From Aquimarina sediminis (GTDB taxonomy: Bacteria; Bacteroidota; Bacteroidia; Flavobacteriales; Flavobacteriaceae), in contig NZ_POYJ01000004.1 of the NCBI RefSeq assembly GCF_002895435.1, forward strand, positions 62,001 to 126,000: DNA of 64,000 bases, written 5' to 3'. The notes under the pieces are model-generated. The model saw nothing but the letters and a program-made list of their open reading frames with translations, did no database searches and was not told where the DNA came from. Position 1 is the stretch's first letter; each line of letters starts with the position of its first letter. A program made the translations under genes and the position numbers. Shown in pieces: positions 46,670-55,636 of the stretch.

Positions 46670-47176
46670 TTAAGAAAAATCTTCAGGATCGTTTCTGTAT
46701 TCAACTAATTTTTGTTCGTAGCGATTTAGCAATCGTTCTTTTTCGTTTATATCTAATTGTCCAGAGTTTTCTACACCTTCATAGGTTTTAGACCATTCTA
46801 GTGCTTTTAATAATGACCAAATGATATGTGTCCCCGCTTGGTAGGCTTCTGGTGTAATTTCGGGATACATCTCTTTTATATTTTCTGGAATTCCTTCGCT
46901 TTCGGTTATTAACCCAAACAGATCCGATAGTAGCAAATTAGCATCTTTTAGACCCAGACCTTGTTCTTTTACTTCATTATCTCCCAATTCTATATTTGGT
47001 GCTTGTTGTACCCAAGCTAATTGCTCAACTGTTTTCCACATAAAATTTGCTGTAGAACCGTGTAACAATAAGCCCGATTTTATGCGTTCTGTAACTTTTT
47101 TTATCTGATTACTCGCTGTCATCTTTTGCGAATATTCACTTAATAAAGATAGTAGTATTTGTTTTCCGCTAGCCAT
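46670..47176 (-). CDS. Unknown helical protein
   Basis: A 168-residue protein that appears all-helical, without signal peptide. I recognise no family. It starts 3 bases after the 97-residue gene upstream and belongs to the same operon. Confidence 0.7.
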   Translation of the reverse strand: MASGKQILLSLLSEYSQKMTASNQIKKVTERIKSGLLLHGSTANFMWKTVEQLAWVQQAPNIELGDNEVKEQGLGLKDANLLLSDLFGLITESEGIPENIKEMYPEITPEAYQAGTHIIWSLLKALEWSKTYEGVENSGQLDINEKERLLNRYEQKLVEYRNDPEDFS

Positions 47177-47179
47177 ATT

Positions 47180-47473
47180 TTACTTTTTATGTAATTCTGA
47201 TTCGTGTCGAATTCCTTTTTCGTCAATACGTATATTCCATTTACAGGTGGTAAATGCACCGCTGTTGTTGGGCTCTACAGTTCCATAGGCAATTAAATTG
47301 TCTTGTTTCCCAAATTCGTCTTCATCTTCCATATATACACAGATTTTCATGCCTTCTTTTAGTTTAATAGTATTCTGGTTTGAATCTATTTTGAAATCGG
47401 TTTTTGATAACAGAACCAAATTACATTCTATCATCTCATTAAAATCAATTTGTATTGTCGGTTTTTTATACAT
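47180..47473 (-). CDS. Unknown small beta-rich protein
   Basis: A 97-residue cytoplasmic protein with strand-forming stretches such as MKICVYMEDEDEFG and CKWNIRIDEKG, no recognised family. Such small beta-rich proteins are common among immunity proteins, but this is only consistent with context. Confidence 0.68.
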   Translation of the reverse strand: MYKKPTIQIDFNEMIECNLVLLSKTDFKIDSNQNTIKLKEGMKICVYMEDEDEFGKQDNLIAYGTVEPNNSGAFTTCKWNIRIDEKGIRHESELHKK

Positions 47474-47496
47474 TTATGTTTCTAAATACAGGTTGA

Positions 47497-48528
47497 TTAA
47501 TATTTAACAAATCCTTTGTCTTCTCCCCATCTTCTATTATTCTCTATATAAATTAAAGTCCCTTTGTCGTTATATTTGAAACTCGCTATTATTTCTCCAT
47601 CCCTCGTCTTTTGAATTAAATTTCCATTCTTATCATATATGAAACCTAAGTCTGCATCTGGATAACTAGATTGATGATCCACCTGGACTCGTTTAATCCT
47701 ATTTTCTGCATCATAATAATAGGTTAAATAGGTGTGTTTATACTCTTTATCCCTCCATGTTTTTACTTGGCTTACCTTTGTAACTTTATCGTGATCATTG
47801 TATTCTATTACAATTTTGCTCCTGTCATTTTTTATAATTTCTGATAATAGGCCTTTCTTATTATGAATATATTTTCGTTTACTTGTCTGATTATAAGCTG
47901 GATCTGAGTTTATTTTAAGTATAGTACATTCTGCTAACCTCCCATTTTTATAGGTATACACAGTGTTACGATACACTTTTTTGGTTCCCCTATTCCTATT
48001 ATTTTTTTCAATCAACTGTCCATTATCATTATACTTATATACAGCCGCTTCTCTTTCTATTAACAGCCCATACTTATTGTATTTAAACATGTTTTCGTCT
48101 CCAAAATGATTATCTGCCCCCCCTGTATCGTCTGGGCAGATTTCTTTGTAGCCTGTTATTAAGCCCATTTTATTATAAAATATTTGTGTAGAACAAAGTA
48201 CAACTCCTGCATCAGCATATCTTTCTTTATACAAATAGATGGGGAACGTTTCTGCTGAAACTCCAACTCTCTCAGGGATTTCACCTCTATATATAATGTC
48301 TTCTACTTCCTTAGGTAATCCAAAAGGAGTTACTTTTTTGTTTTTTAAATCAATAATCTTTCGTAATTCACCTACACTATTATAAAAGTAAATAGAGTCA
48401 TTTTGCTTTTTTATAGCAATACTATTGTTTGCAAAACGAACACTACTGTTTTGTTGAGCGTTCGCGTTTATTACTAATAATAACACCACCACTACAGAGC
48501 TTATTCTATGTATTAAACATCTTTTCAT
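47497..48528 (-). CDS. Secreted YD-repeat (Rhs-like) protein without toxin domain
   Basis: The start is set at ATG 48528, where a signal peptide (VVVVLLLVINANA) begins, giving 343 residues; the frame also extends into the neighbour upstream. After about 130 residues come YD-type repeats: MFKYNKYGLLIEREA, VYKYNDNGQLIEKN, VYTYKNGRLAECT, YYYDAENRIKRVQ, FIYDKNGNLIQK and FKYNDKGTLIYIE. The protein ends after the last repeat, so there is no Rhs core seal and no C-terminal toxin. It may be an exported binding protein, an orphan Rhs-like fragment or an immunity protein built from YD repeats. Confidence 0.75.
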   Translation of the reverse strand: MKRCLIHRISSVVVVLLLVINANAQQNSSVRFANNSIAIKKQNDSIYFYNSVGELRKIIDLKNKKVTPFGLPKEVEDIIYRGEIPERVGVSAETFPIYLYKERYADAGVVLCSTQIFYNKMGLITGYKEICPDDTGGADNHFGDENMFKYNKYGLLIEREAAVYKYNDNGQLIEKNNRNRGTKKVYRNTVYTYKNGRLAECTILKINSDPAYNQTSKRKYIHNKKGLLSEIIKNDRSKIVIEYNDHDKVTKVSQVKTWRDKEYKHTYLTYYYDAENRIKRVQVDHQSSYPDADLGFIYDKNGNLIQKTRDGEIIASFKYNDKGTLIYIENNRRWGEDKGFVKY

Positions 48529-48553
48529 AATACTATGTTGAGCATGTTTTTTA

Positions 48554-48934
48554 TTAAGGTTTATACATATGTATGGTTTTAAACGCTTTTTGTTCGTCAA
48601 GAGTTAATTCAAGCCCCCTAAAATCCCATATTTCTCTAGAATTCACTTCATATTTCTTTGGATATAGGACATAATAATATTCTTTACTATGGTCACTATA
48701 GCCAATTCTTTCGTTAAGATCAAACTCCTTTTTTAGTTCTGTTTTTAGCTTATTGACATGCACACCACCACTTCTTCCAATTGCATTAACTACTTTTTTG
48801 TAATTCGTAATTGTTAATTCTCTATCTTTAATTACTTTGGCACTAAAATTTGCTTCCAAATAGTACCAGTATGCTAATCCTCCAAGCAGTATTGTTGAAA
48901 TTGCAAGTAAGATGGTTAGTAGTTTTAGTTTCAT
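48554..48934 (-). CDS. Unknown single-pass membrane or exported protein
   Basis: The 126-residue protein has one N-terminal hydrophobic helix (about 5-25, no lipobox) and a soluble, possibly periplasmic C-terminus with no recognised motif. It begins after the widest clear gap in the island (48935-49149), so it is probably the first gene of a transcription unit with the YD-repeat gene. Confidence 0.65.
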   Translation of the reverse strand: MKLKLLTILLAISTILLGGLAYWYYLEANFSAKVIKDRELTITNYKKVVNAIGRSGGVHVNKLKTELKKEFDLNERIGYSDHSKEYYYVLYPKKYEVNSREIWDFRGLELTLDEQKAFKTIHMYKP

Positions 48935-49149
48935 TTTGATTTTAAAGGTTTATACCGTTTTTAGTATGTAACTAATTTAAGCTTATTTATGTTACAGTAC
49001 TATAGCTAACCTATATTCGTAGAGGGAGAATTAATATTTGTAAAAAATCGACTCTTAAAAAGTTTTCTTGTTATTAAATACGAGAAGATTGTTCTAAATC
49101 TGAAGTTATCCTTTGATCGAAATCAATATACTCATGATCATTTCAATAC
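48935..49149 (-). promoter_or_regulatory. Widest gap within the island, probable internal promoter
   Basis: These 215 bases separate two tightly packed gene runs with the same direction. No gene or strong hairpin is visible. I infer a leftward promoter here from the gap only. Confidence 0.35.
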
Positions 49150-49761
49150 TTATTCGATTTTAAAATTATGTATCCAACAGTTTAGTGCTTCTTGCAATTG
49201 CATATAGTCCTTGTTGTATTTAACTGCTGTAGGTAATAAACCTATTTCTTTTGCATCATTACTTTTATAATACATTTCTAGTTCACTCAATCTAAACTCA
49301 AGGAATTTTATAATGCATTTTAATTGCTTGCCAGAAAATAATGAAAACGGTTCGGTATATAATTGTTGGTACTCTAATGAATCTTGAGCGTATTCGGTAA
49401 TAGTTTGTAACCTATTTTCAATATCAGGGTCAGAACAGCCATTCAAAAGTCCTTTCTTTTGCAATTCTTCTTGTTCTTTTTGAAAAACTCCTATGGCATA
49501 TAGTAAAAACATGGGCGTATGAAAACGCATTCCTTTGGCATCAAAAAATGTTAATGAACTACTACATTGATATAGATGAATTAATGGGATATTGTTCCAA
49601 TCTTCTTTTTCATCTTTAGCTCTTAGCTTTTTACATTCTACATCACTTACTCTATCATCATGTCCTTGTGCTTCCCATAAACCTATACCATTATCTAGCT
49701 TTACTCCTTTAAAAGCTTCATTTATCTCCTGGATTAATTCTTCTTTTTTATTCATTTTCAA
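49150..49761 (-). CDS. DUF6714-like protein
   Basis: The 203-residue protein has the opening INEAFKGVKLDNGIGLWEAQ, the segment EKEDWNNIPLIHL and the motif LTFFDAKGMRFHTPMFLLY. From memory this is the DUF6714 family, found scattered in polymorphic-toxin and defence neighbourhoods; its function is unknown. It is cytoplasmic, and its start overlaps the end of the gene upstream. Confidence 0.78.
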   Translation of the reverse strand: MKMNKKEELIQEINEAFKGVKLDNGIGLWEAQGHDDRVSDVECKKLRAKDEKEDWNNIPLIHLYQCSSSLTFFDAKGMRFHTPMFLLYAIGVFQKEQEELQKKGLLNGCSDPDIENRLQTITEYAQDSLEYQQLYTEPFSLFSGKQLKCIIKFLEFRLSELEMYYKSNDAKEIGLLPTAVKYNKDYMQLQEALNCWIHNFKIE

Positions 49762-50179
49762 GAATTCTACTATTATTCTTTTTATTATCCAACCAATCCT
49801 CTATACTCTTAAAGTTACTTTTGGATAACTCACTCCCATATACTACTCTAATCGTTTCTCCTCCTTGTCCTTTTTGATATTGTATAGCAAAATTGTTTTC
49901 TACCACATTATAACTAACATACACCATTGGCAAGTAATACCTCTCTTCATAGTTTTTTCCCAATGAAAGTCCTAACGCATAATGTGATTGGCTTGGATAA
50001 TAGCGTTCCCAGAAACCAATTTCTTTACACTCTTTTATGAACTCAAAAAGCGGTTTTAATTTTTTGTTTTCTTCCTCAATCCATAGAATACACCACTTGA
50101 CCATAGTATGCCATTGCACCTGCTTATCATCAGATTTCATTCCATTAATTATTTCGGTATATCGATCTCTAATGCTCAT
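49748..50179 (-). CDS. Unknown immunity-like protein
   Basis: A 143-residue cytoplasmic protein, helical at first and then beta-rich (HYALGLSLGKNYE, VYVSYNVVENN). I recognise no family. It overlaps the DUF6714-like gene by 14 bases and follows the next gene by 10 bases. Confidence 0.68.
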   Translation of the reverse strand: MSIRDRYTEIINGMKSDDKQVQWHTMVKWCILWIEEENKKLKPLFEFIKECKEIGFWERYYPSQSHYALGLSLGKNYEERYYLPMVYVSYNVVENNFAIQYQKGQGGETIRVVYGSELSKSNFKSIEDWLDNKKNNSRILENE

Positions 50180-50189
50180 AATAAAACTA

Positions 50190-50696
50190 TTACTCTTTCC
50201 AACGGTATGGATTCTCTGCTATCAAGGCAAAAGAGGTTAATTGATAATCGTTTGAATTTAATCCTTCAACATCATCTACATTTTCAAAAGTTAATTCAAT
50301 ACCACTGTTTAATCGTAACAAAATCCCAAGATTATCGGTTTTCTTCTTATAATCAATATTATGTTCGTTTAGTTTTGTTAAAACAAACAACAGATTGAGT
50401 TGGCTGACATCTTCGAAGATCCATTTGTTTAATTCTAGTTGGCTACTGCCATCTAATTTTCCTTCATACCAATAATCAGAAAATATTGCATAGAGTTTTT
50501 TGTTTTCAAAAAGCAGCTCAATACCTCCATAAGTCCAAACATTAACTTCTTCAGCTAAAAAATCAGGATCGTAACAATCTGGATCAGGAAAGTTGTTTAC
50601 AATCCATTCTTTAGTTTGTCCGAGTTTTAGATAGTCAAACTTTCCTGTCTTAAAAAACTCTAGCAAATCAATTTTTATGGGTGTTGTTAGTTTCAT
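50190..50696 (-). CDS. Unknown immunity-like protein with WTYGGIELLF motif
   Basis: The 168-residue cytoplasmic protein has NVWTYGGIELLFENKKLYAI in its middle, a pattern I associate with scattered small proteins next to toxin genes, and a second similar strand (GIELTFENVDDVEGL) near the C-terminus. The family was not named by search. It is packed into the operon with 10- and 17-base gaps. Confidence 0.7.
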   Translation of the reverse strand: MKLTTPIKIDLLEFFKTGKFDYLKLGQTKEWIVNNFPDPDCYDPDFLAEEVNVWTYGGIELLFENKKLYAIFSDYWYEGKLDGSSQLELNKWIFEDVSQLNLLFVLTKLNEHNIDYKKKTDNLGILLRLNSGIELTFENVDDVEGLNSNDYQLTSFALIAENPYRWKE

Positions 50697-50713
50697 TTAT
50701 AAAATCATTGTTT

Positions 50714-51115
50714 TTAAGATTTTAGTACTTCGGGAGTTTTATTAATTCTTTCTGAGGAAACAATTTTTGCACAAGCATATCCTCCAAAAATTAAGCGTTT
50801 TGTTTCGTATTTGAACCGTATGGTATAATTGTTCTCCTTCATTTTCAATGGGCTTTCGGGATGAAGGTTCTCGAAATCCATTTTAGCAATATATATCCAT
50901 TTGATATCTTTATTTTGTGTTCTTAAGAACACTCTTTTTCTTCCCAGTAAAGATTCTAATCCTTTTCTAAAAAAATCTTTCTGCCCCAGGTCAATCATTT
51001 TATATTTCACTTCTGATTCTCCTCTAATTGTTTTAGCATAAACCAGTCGATATCTTAGCAAAATAAGAATCGGTAAAACCAAAAGCGTTATGATAATAAA
51101 TAGTATGATTTTCAT
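50714..51115 (-). CDS. Unknown membrane-anchored protein
   Basis: The 133-residue protein has one N-terminal membrane helix (about 3-20, rich in I and L) followed by a basic soluble domain of unknown type. It is separated from the LRR gene upstream by 113 bases. Confidence 0.65.
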   Translation of the reverse strand: MKIILFIIITLLVLPILILLRYRLVYAKTIRGESEVKYKMIDLGQKDFFRKGLESLLGRKRVFLRTQNKDIKWIYIAKMDFENLHPESPLKMKENNYTIRFKYETKRLIFGGYACAKIVSSERINKTPEVLKS

Positions 51116-51179
51116 TTTTAATTATTGCGAAGACTCACTCATAAATGTTCATTAGAGTTTTAGCTCGTATCATAAAAAC

Positions 51180-51193
51180 AACTAAATTTAGTT
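51180..51193. repeat. Perfect 14-bp palindrome
   Basis: AACTAAATTTAGTT lies between the LRR gene stop and the membrane-protein start. It might be an operator for the downstream genes, or chance in AT-rich DNA. Confidence 0.3.
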
Positions 51194-51228
51194 ATAAATA
51201 AATTACTGAATCTTACATTCTTATTTTT

Positions 51229-53286
51229 CTACAATTCGAAATATCGATTGTTCCATATCCAAAAAGGCACATACGGCAATCCATAAAAAACTACTATTTC
51301 TGGTTTCTGTAGCTGGGATTTAAATTCTCTTTTATCTAATTTATTACCAGCTACATTGACTTCTTTTAAATTAGGTAAGCTGTTTAATACACTTATATCT
51401 GAAATTTTATTACTATATAAATTCAACCGTTCTAAACTCTTTAGCTTCTTTAGACCGTCAATATTTTCTATAGTTCCATTTTCTGAAAGGTCCAACATTT
51501 TTAAATTGGTGAGTTTTTCTAAATTTTCTACATGAGATATATTACAGCAACTTAGATCTAACTTTTCAAGATTAGGGAAATTATCAAAACAGTTTGCATC
51601 TGCTAAATTCAAATCCCATTCTACTTTCAAAACCTTGAGTTTGTTTAGTTTTCCTAAATTAATTATTGAAGTCCCACTAGTATTTAAGTTTTCGAGATTA
51701 GGAAATTGTGCTAAAGAACCTACTTTATACGTTTCTGAAATATCTAGCTCTAATGTCTTAAGCGACTTAATTTCAGGTATTATATTTATATCAGTATCAT
51801 CATCTATTTGTAGATATTCTAATTTATCTAGTTTATCTAGAGCTGCATTTTTTAAATTGCCATAAAATGTTAGATTTCTAAGCTCTTTTAAGTGCTCTAA
51901 GCCTTTAAAATCTACAGAAAAATAGGTCATAAGCTCTAAGGATTCTAAGCTTTTTAAAGCTGTCACATCAAGCGCTACAGGGATTTTCGGTTCTGGCTCA
52001 ATATCTATGTATAATCGTAATCTTTTAAGTGTTTTAAACTTTAAAATGCTTTTTGCTATTTCGATAGATGTTACGGTCATATCTAACGATTCTAAGGCTG
52101 TAAACTCTTTAATAAGTTGGATATTTACCACTTCATCTTCATCAATCTTTAATTTTTTAAGTTGATATTTTAATGGCAATAGTTTTTTAAAATCGATCAA
52201 TCCTTTTTCGTGTGGATTGGTATAAAATGTGATCTTTTCTAATTGTTTAAAATGTATCAGGTATTCTGATTCGGTCAATTGAGACTGATCAAAAATTATT
52301 TCTTTTACTTGATGTGCAATTGGTTTAAAATTACTCGTGGTAACCACACTATCATGAAATTCTAATGTTTCGAGTTGGGTAAAATGTGTTAAAAAGTTCA
52401 TATCATCAGTTACGTATTGATGAAAGTCCAAACTTTTTATATAATGTGCTATAGGTGCCAAATTTTGTAAATCGACTTTGGCTTTAGTATTCGATCTAGC
52501 TTCCCCTACACTACAGTGTTTTATTTGGAATGTCGTTTTTTTGTCTTTGGCTAGTTCTTGATCTTTGATGCACGTACCAGAATCGATCTCCAAAAATTCA
52601 AGTTTAGAAAATTTATGAAGGTTTTTAATGGTATTGATGGTGCAACCATTTATATCAATATCTTTTATGTTTTCTGATATGGGTAAAAACATGTCTATCG
52701 TGTCAAATACCATATCTCTTAAACAAATTCGGATAAAATTTCTATCTGGTTTTGCTTTATGGATTATATCATTTTCAGATTGTTTGATGGTTACCCCATT
52801 GAGTCGTAGATCGTATAGTTTAGGAAATAAGTTGACTTCATAAAAATTATGAATTGTACAGTCTGTAATAAAAATATGATCTATTCTTTTAGCCATGGGT
52901 TGTAACACAGCTAGATGGTCAATGGTCATATTTTTTATGTTTAGATGTTTTAAATTACCATCATAAACAGTAGTACAAATCTTGGTATTGTACAACTCAT
53001 CTATATTACCAATGACCACCTTATCCAAAGTAAATTCGTACAAAATCTCGAACTTAATTAAATCACTAATGTCTTTTATTGTACAATTAACAAAGGTTAA
53101 TCTGGATACTTCTTTAACCAAGTGTATAAAGAGATCTAGATTATCTATACTTATATCATGAATTTTTAAAGTAACTACTCTATTATCCTCCCCAAAAGTT
53201 TCATATACATTTGTTTGTTCTTTTCCATACTCATGCTTTTCAAACTGTATACCGAGTGCCTCTTCTATATTTTTAAGTTTGTCCAT
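51229..53286 (-). CDS. Large leucine-rich-repeat protein, copy A
   Basis: The 685-residue cytoplasmic protein has no signal peptide. A long series of irregular LRR-like units is followed by clear SDS22-type repeats near residues 520-640, for example LTNLKMLDLSE, LKSLERLNLYSNKI and LPNLKEVNVAGNKL. It ends in a distinctive tail (VVFYGLPYVPFWIWNN). The copy at 53579-55633 matches it along its whole length, including N-terminus and tail. LRR arcs bind proteins; the partner is unknown. Its lack of export signals argues against an internalin-like surface role. A large immunity or sensor protein is inferred from context. Confidence 0.82.
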   Translation of the reverse strand: MDKLKNIEEALGIQFEKHEYGKEQTNVYETFGEDNRVVTLKIHDISIDNLDLFIHLVKEVSRLTFVNCTIKDISDLIKFEILYEFTLDKVVIGNIDELYNTKICTTVYDGNLKHLNIKNMTIDHLAVLQPMAKRIDHIFITDCTIHNFYEVNLFPKLYDLRLNGVTIKQSENDIIHKAKPDRNFIRICLRDMVFDTIDMFLPISENIKDIDINGCTINTIKNLHKFSKLEFLEIDSGTCIKDQELAKDKKTTFQIKHCSVGEARSNTKAKVDLQNLAPIAHYIKSLDFHQYVTDDMNFLTHFTQLETLEFHDSVVTTSNFKPIAHQVKEIIFDQSQLTESEYLIHFKQLEKITFYTNPHEKGLIDFKKLLPLKYQLKKLKIDEDEVVNIQLIKEFTALESLDMTVTSIEIAKSILKFKTLKRLRLYIDIEPEPKIPVALDVTALKSLESLELMTYFSVDFKGLEHLKELRNLTFYGNLKNAALDKLDKLEYLQIDDDTDINIIPEIKSLKTLELDISETYKVGSLAQFPNLENLNTSGTSIINLGKLNKLKVLKVEWDLNLADANCFDNFPNLEKLDLSCCNISHVENLEKLTNLKMLDLSENGTIENIDGLKKLKSLERLNLYSNKISDISVLNSLPNLKEVNVAGNKLDKREFKSQLQKPEIVVFYGLPYVPFWIWNNRYFEL

Positions 53287-53290
53287 ACCT

Positions 53291-53554
53291 CTATTCTTCT
53301 TCTTCTTTAAATTCGCTAAGCATTACAGCATGCATCTCTTCTATTCTTCTCTTTTCTTCTTCAGTATATGCTTCTAGTTTTACTATTAATTCTCTTGCTT
53401 CTTTTAAAGAAATTTCCTGATTGACCTGGACAAATGCTACACAACCTAAAAATGAAACACCTTTATCTTTTAGTTCCGTAATTTTTAATGATAATGATTG
53501 TAAATCCTCAAATTTACATTGGGCAGCTTCTTTTTTTATTTCATCTAAATTCAT
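53291..53554 (-). CDS. Small helical protein between the LRR paralogues
   Basis: An 87-residue, highly charged, mostly helical protein. The segment QEISLKEARELIVKL recalls the first helices of the ribosomal L7/L12 C-terminal domain (GLKEAKDLV), but the match is short. It stands 4 bases before LRR copy A and 24 bases after copy B, so it may be a partner of copy A. Confidence 0.65.
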   Translation of the reverse strand: MNLDEIKKEAAQCKFEDLQSLSLKITELKDKGVSFLGCVAFVQVNQEISLKEARELIVKLEAYTEEEKRRIEEMHAVMLSEFKEEEE

Positions 53555-53578
53555 CGTATTGGTTATTTTGTTAACATA

Positions 53579-55633
53579 TTACAGTGCAAAATCCTGATCT
53601 TTCCATATCCAAAAAGGTACTTTGGGCAAACCATAAAAGACAGCTATTTCGGGCATATTTAATTGATCATAAACCTCTGGTTTTTCTATGATGTTTCCTG
53701 CTACATTTACTTGTTTTAAGCTTGGTAATGTATTCAAAATACGTATTTCAGAAATTTCATTTTCGTATAAGTTCAATAGTTCTAAGCTTTTTAAATTTGC
53801 TAGCCCATCTATATTTTGAATCATGTTTTCTGAAATATTTAGCATTTTTAAATTAGTAAGTTTATCGAGTCCTTTTACTTCTGTCAAGCAATTATTTTCT
53901 AAAGACAGCTTTTCCAGATTGGGTAACTTGTTTAAAAAATCAATCTCTTTGGGAAATGTACTGGAAACATCCAACACTTTTAAGTTGGGTAAATGTCCTA
54001 GTACTATTTTATTAGTTCCTTCTATAGAAAGCTCTGTTAGATTAGGAAACTGTTCTAAACCAAAAATTTCGTAATCCTCATTCACCTCTATTTTTAACTT
54101 TGTTAGTGTTGGAATCGTGGGCAACTCATTAATATTGACAGAAGGTGTAATCTTTAAATATTGTAAGTTTTTGATTTGATCTAATCTTTTTGCATTACAA
54201 TAGGAGTCTAGGCTTAGTACTTTTAAATGCTCAAGATATTTAACTCCTTTTAATCTTATCAGTTCTTCACTTTCTATATAAAGTTCTTCTATATTTTTAA
54301 GAGCTTTTACATCAAATACGTTCTCTTTTTTGGCATGAATATGTATGGATAGTTTTTTTAAACTGGATAAGGTAAAAATGCGTTTAGCCACCTTTTTTGA
54401 AGCACATAAAACAAACAACGATTCTAATGCGGTACACTGTTCTATTAGCTCCAAATTATTCATATGATGATCAGAGAACTCCCAAAGATCAATTTTTTTT
54501 ATTTGATCTTTTAAAGGCAGTAACATTTTAAAATCTTCAAAACTTTGCTCACGAGTATCAGCATCAATTTTTAAAATGGCTAAGTTTTTAAAGTGTCGTA
54601 TCTGTGATCTGTTTTGAATAATTGACTCTCTAAATGAAATAGATATGATCTGCTCTGATATGGGTAAAAAGTCTTTTAGGTTGGCAGTAACGTTGTCAAA
54701 TTGTAATGCCTTTAATGATGTGAAGTTTTGAATACTAGCCACATTACTAATGTCATCATTTTTAAAGGTAAGTGTTTGTATACAACTAGCTATTGCTCTC
54801 AGTTTTTCTAAATCAAAAGTTTCTACCGTCGCTTCTTCTTCTATGGCAGGAATAACACATTCTTTAAGTTTGAAAGGTAAATTTGGTGTAACTGGTTTTA
54901 CATCATCAACAGTAGTTAAGGCATCAATAGTTAAACACTTTAGCGCAGGAAATTGATAAAGCTCTCTAATACTACCTATTTTACAGTTTATAATATCTAT
55001 ATCAATGATCGTTTCTGAGATGGATGAAAAATCGGAAATGTTTTCCATATCCATATTTTTAAGATATAAAAACCAAAATTTTCTATCAGGTATAATTGAA
55101 TGATAGTGATCCCGCTCACTTCTGTTAATTGTGACCTTATCCAATGTTAAATGGTATAACTTAGGAAACAGGTTGACTTCATAAAAATTACTAATTACAC
55201 AATTGGTTAGATATATGTACATAAGATTTTTTGCCATAGGCAATAACACACTTAAATGATCTACTGCCATGTTTTTTAAATCCACTACTTGTAAGAACCC
55301 TTTATAAGGTGTATTACATGTATCCCCGTGTTTTAGTTCCTCAACATTGGTTATAGTCACATTATCCAGCGTGATATTTACTAAGTTTTCAAAATTGAAT
55401 AGTTCGCTAATCCTATGAACTGTACAATTGGTTAGTTTCAAGGTATGTAAGTGCTTTGAAAAAGGCAGTAATACATTGATGTTTTCAATACTGATATCTT
55501 CAAATACAAATTCTCTTATGTTTGTACTTTTTGTCCATGTACTATAGGTATTTACTTGATGCTCGTTTTTGTAATCATACTTTTCAAGTGTAATACCTAA
55601 GAGTTCTTCTATTTGTTGAATTTGGTTTTTCAT
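53579..55633 (-). CDS. Large leucine-rich-repeat protein, copy B
   Basis: The 684-residue protein is a tandem paralogue of copy A. Shared landmarks are FYEVNLFPKLY near residue 150, LTNLKMLNISEN, LKSLELLNLYENEI, the VNVAGN motif and the tail VFYGLPKVPFWIWKD. It has no signal peptide. It lies 3 bases after the EF-Tu-domain gene, so the two are translationally linked. Divergence between copies is spread over the whole length, suggesting an old duplication with selection for different targets; this last point is inference. Confidence 0.82.
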   Translation of the reverse strand: MKNQIQQIEELLGITLEKYDYKNEHQVNTYSTWTKSTNIREFVFEDISIENINVLLPFSKHLHTLKLTNCTVHRISELFNFENLVNITLDNVTITNVEELKHGDTCNTPYKGFLQVVDLKNMAVDHLSVLLPMAKNLMYIYLTNCVISNFYEVNLFPKLYHLTLDKVTINRSERDHYHSIIPDRKFWFLYLKNMDMENISDFSSISETIIDIDIINCKIGSIRELYQFPALKCLTIDALTTVDDVKPVTPNLPFKLKECVIPAIEEEATVETFDLEKLRAIASCIQTLTFKNDDISNVASIQNFTSLKALQFDNVTANLKDFLPISEQIISISFRESIIQNRSQIRHFKNLAILKIDADTREQSFEDFKMLLPLKDQIKKIDLWEFSDHHMNNLELIEQCTALESLFVLCASKKVAKRIFTLSSLKKLSIHIHAKKENVFDVKALKNIEELYIESEELIRLKGVKYLEHLKVLSLDSYCNAKRLDQIKNLQYLKITPSVNINELPTIPTLTKLKIEVNEDYEIFGLEQFPNLTELSIEGTNKIVLGHLPNLKVLDVSSTFPKEIDFLNKLPNLEKLSLENNCLTEVKGLDKLTNLKMLNISENMIQNIDGLANLKSLELLNLYENEISEIRILNTLPSLKQVNVAGNIIEKPEVYDQLNMPEIAVFYGLPKVPFWIWKDQDFAL

Positions 55634-55636
55634 TTA

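Noticed and set aside
47497..48528. Rhs toxin gene of the island
   Set aside because: The protein ends with its last YD repeat and has no core-associated motif or toxin domain.
51229..55633. Internalin-like surface adhesins
   Set aside because: Neither LRR protein has a signal peptide, lipobox, anchor or T9SS tail.
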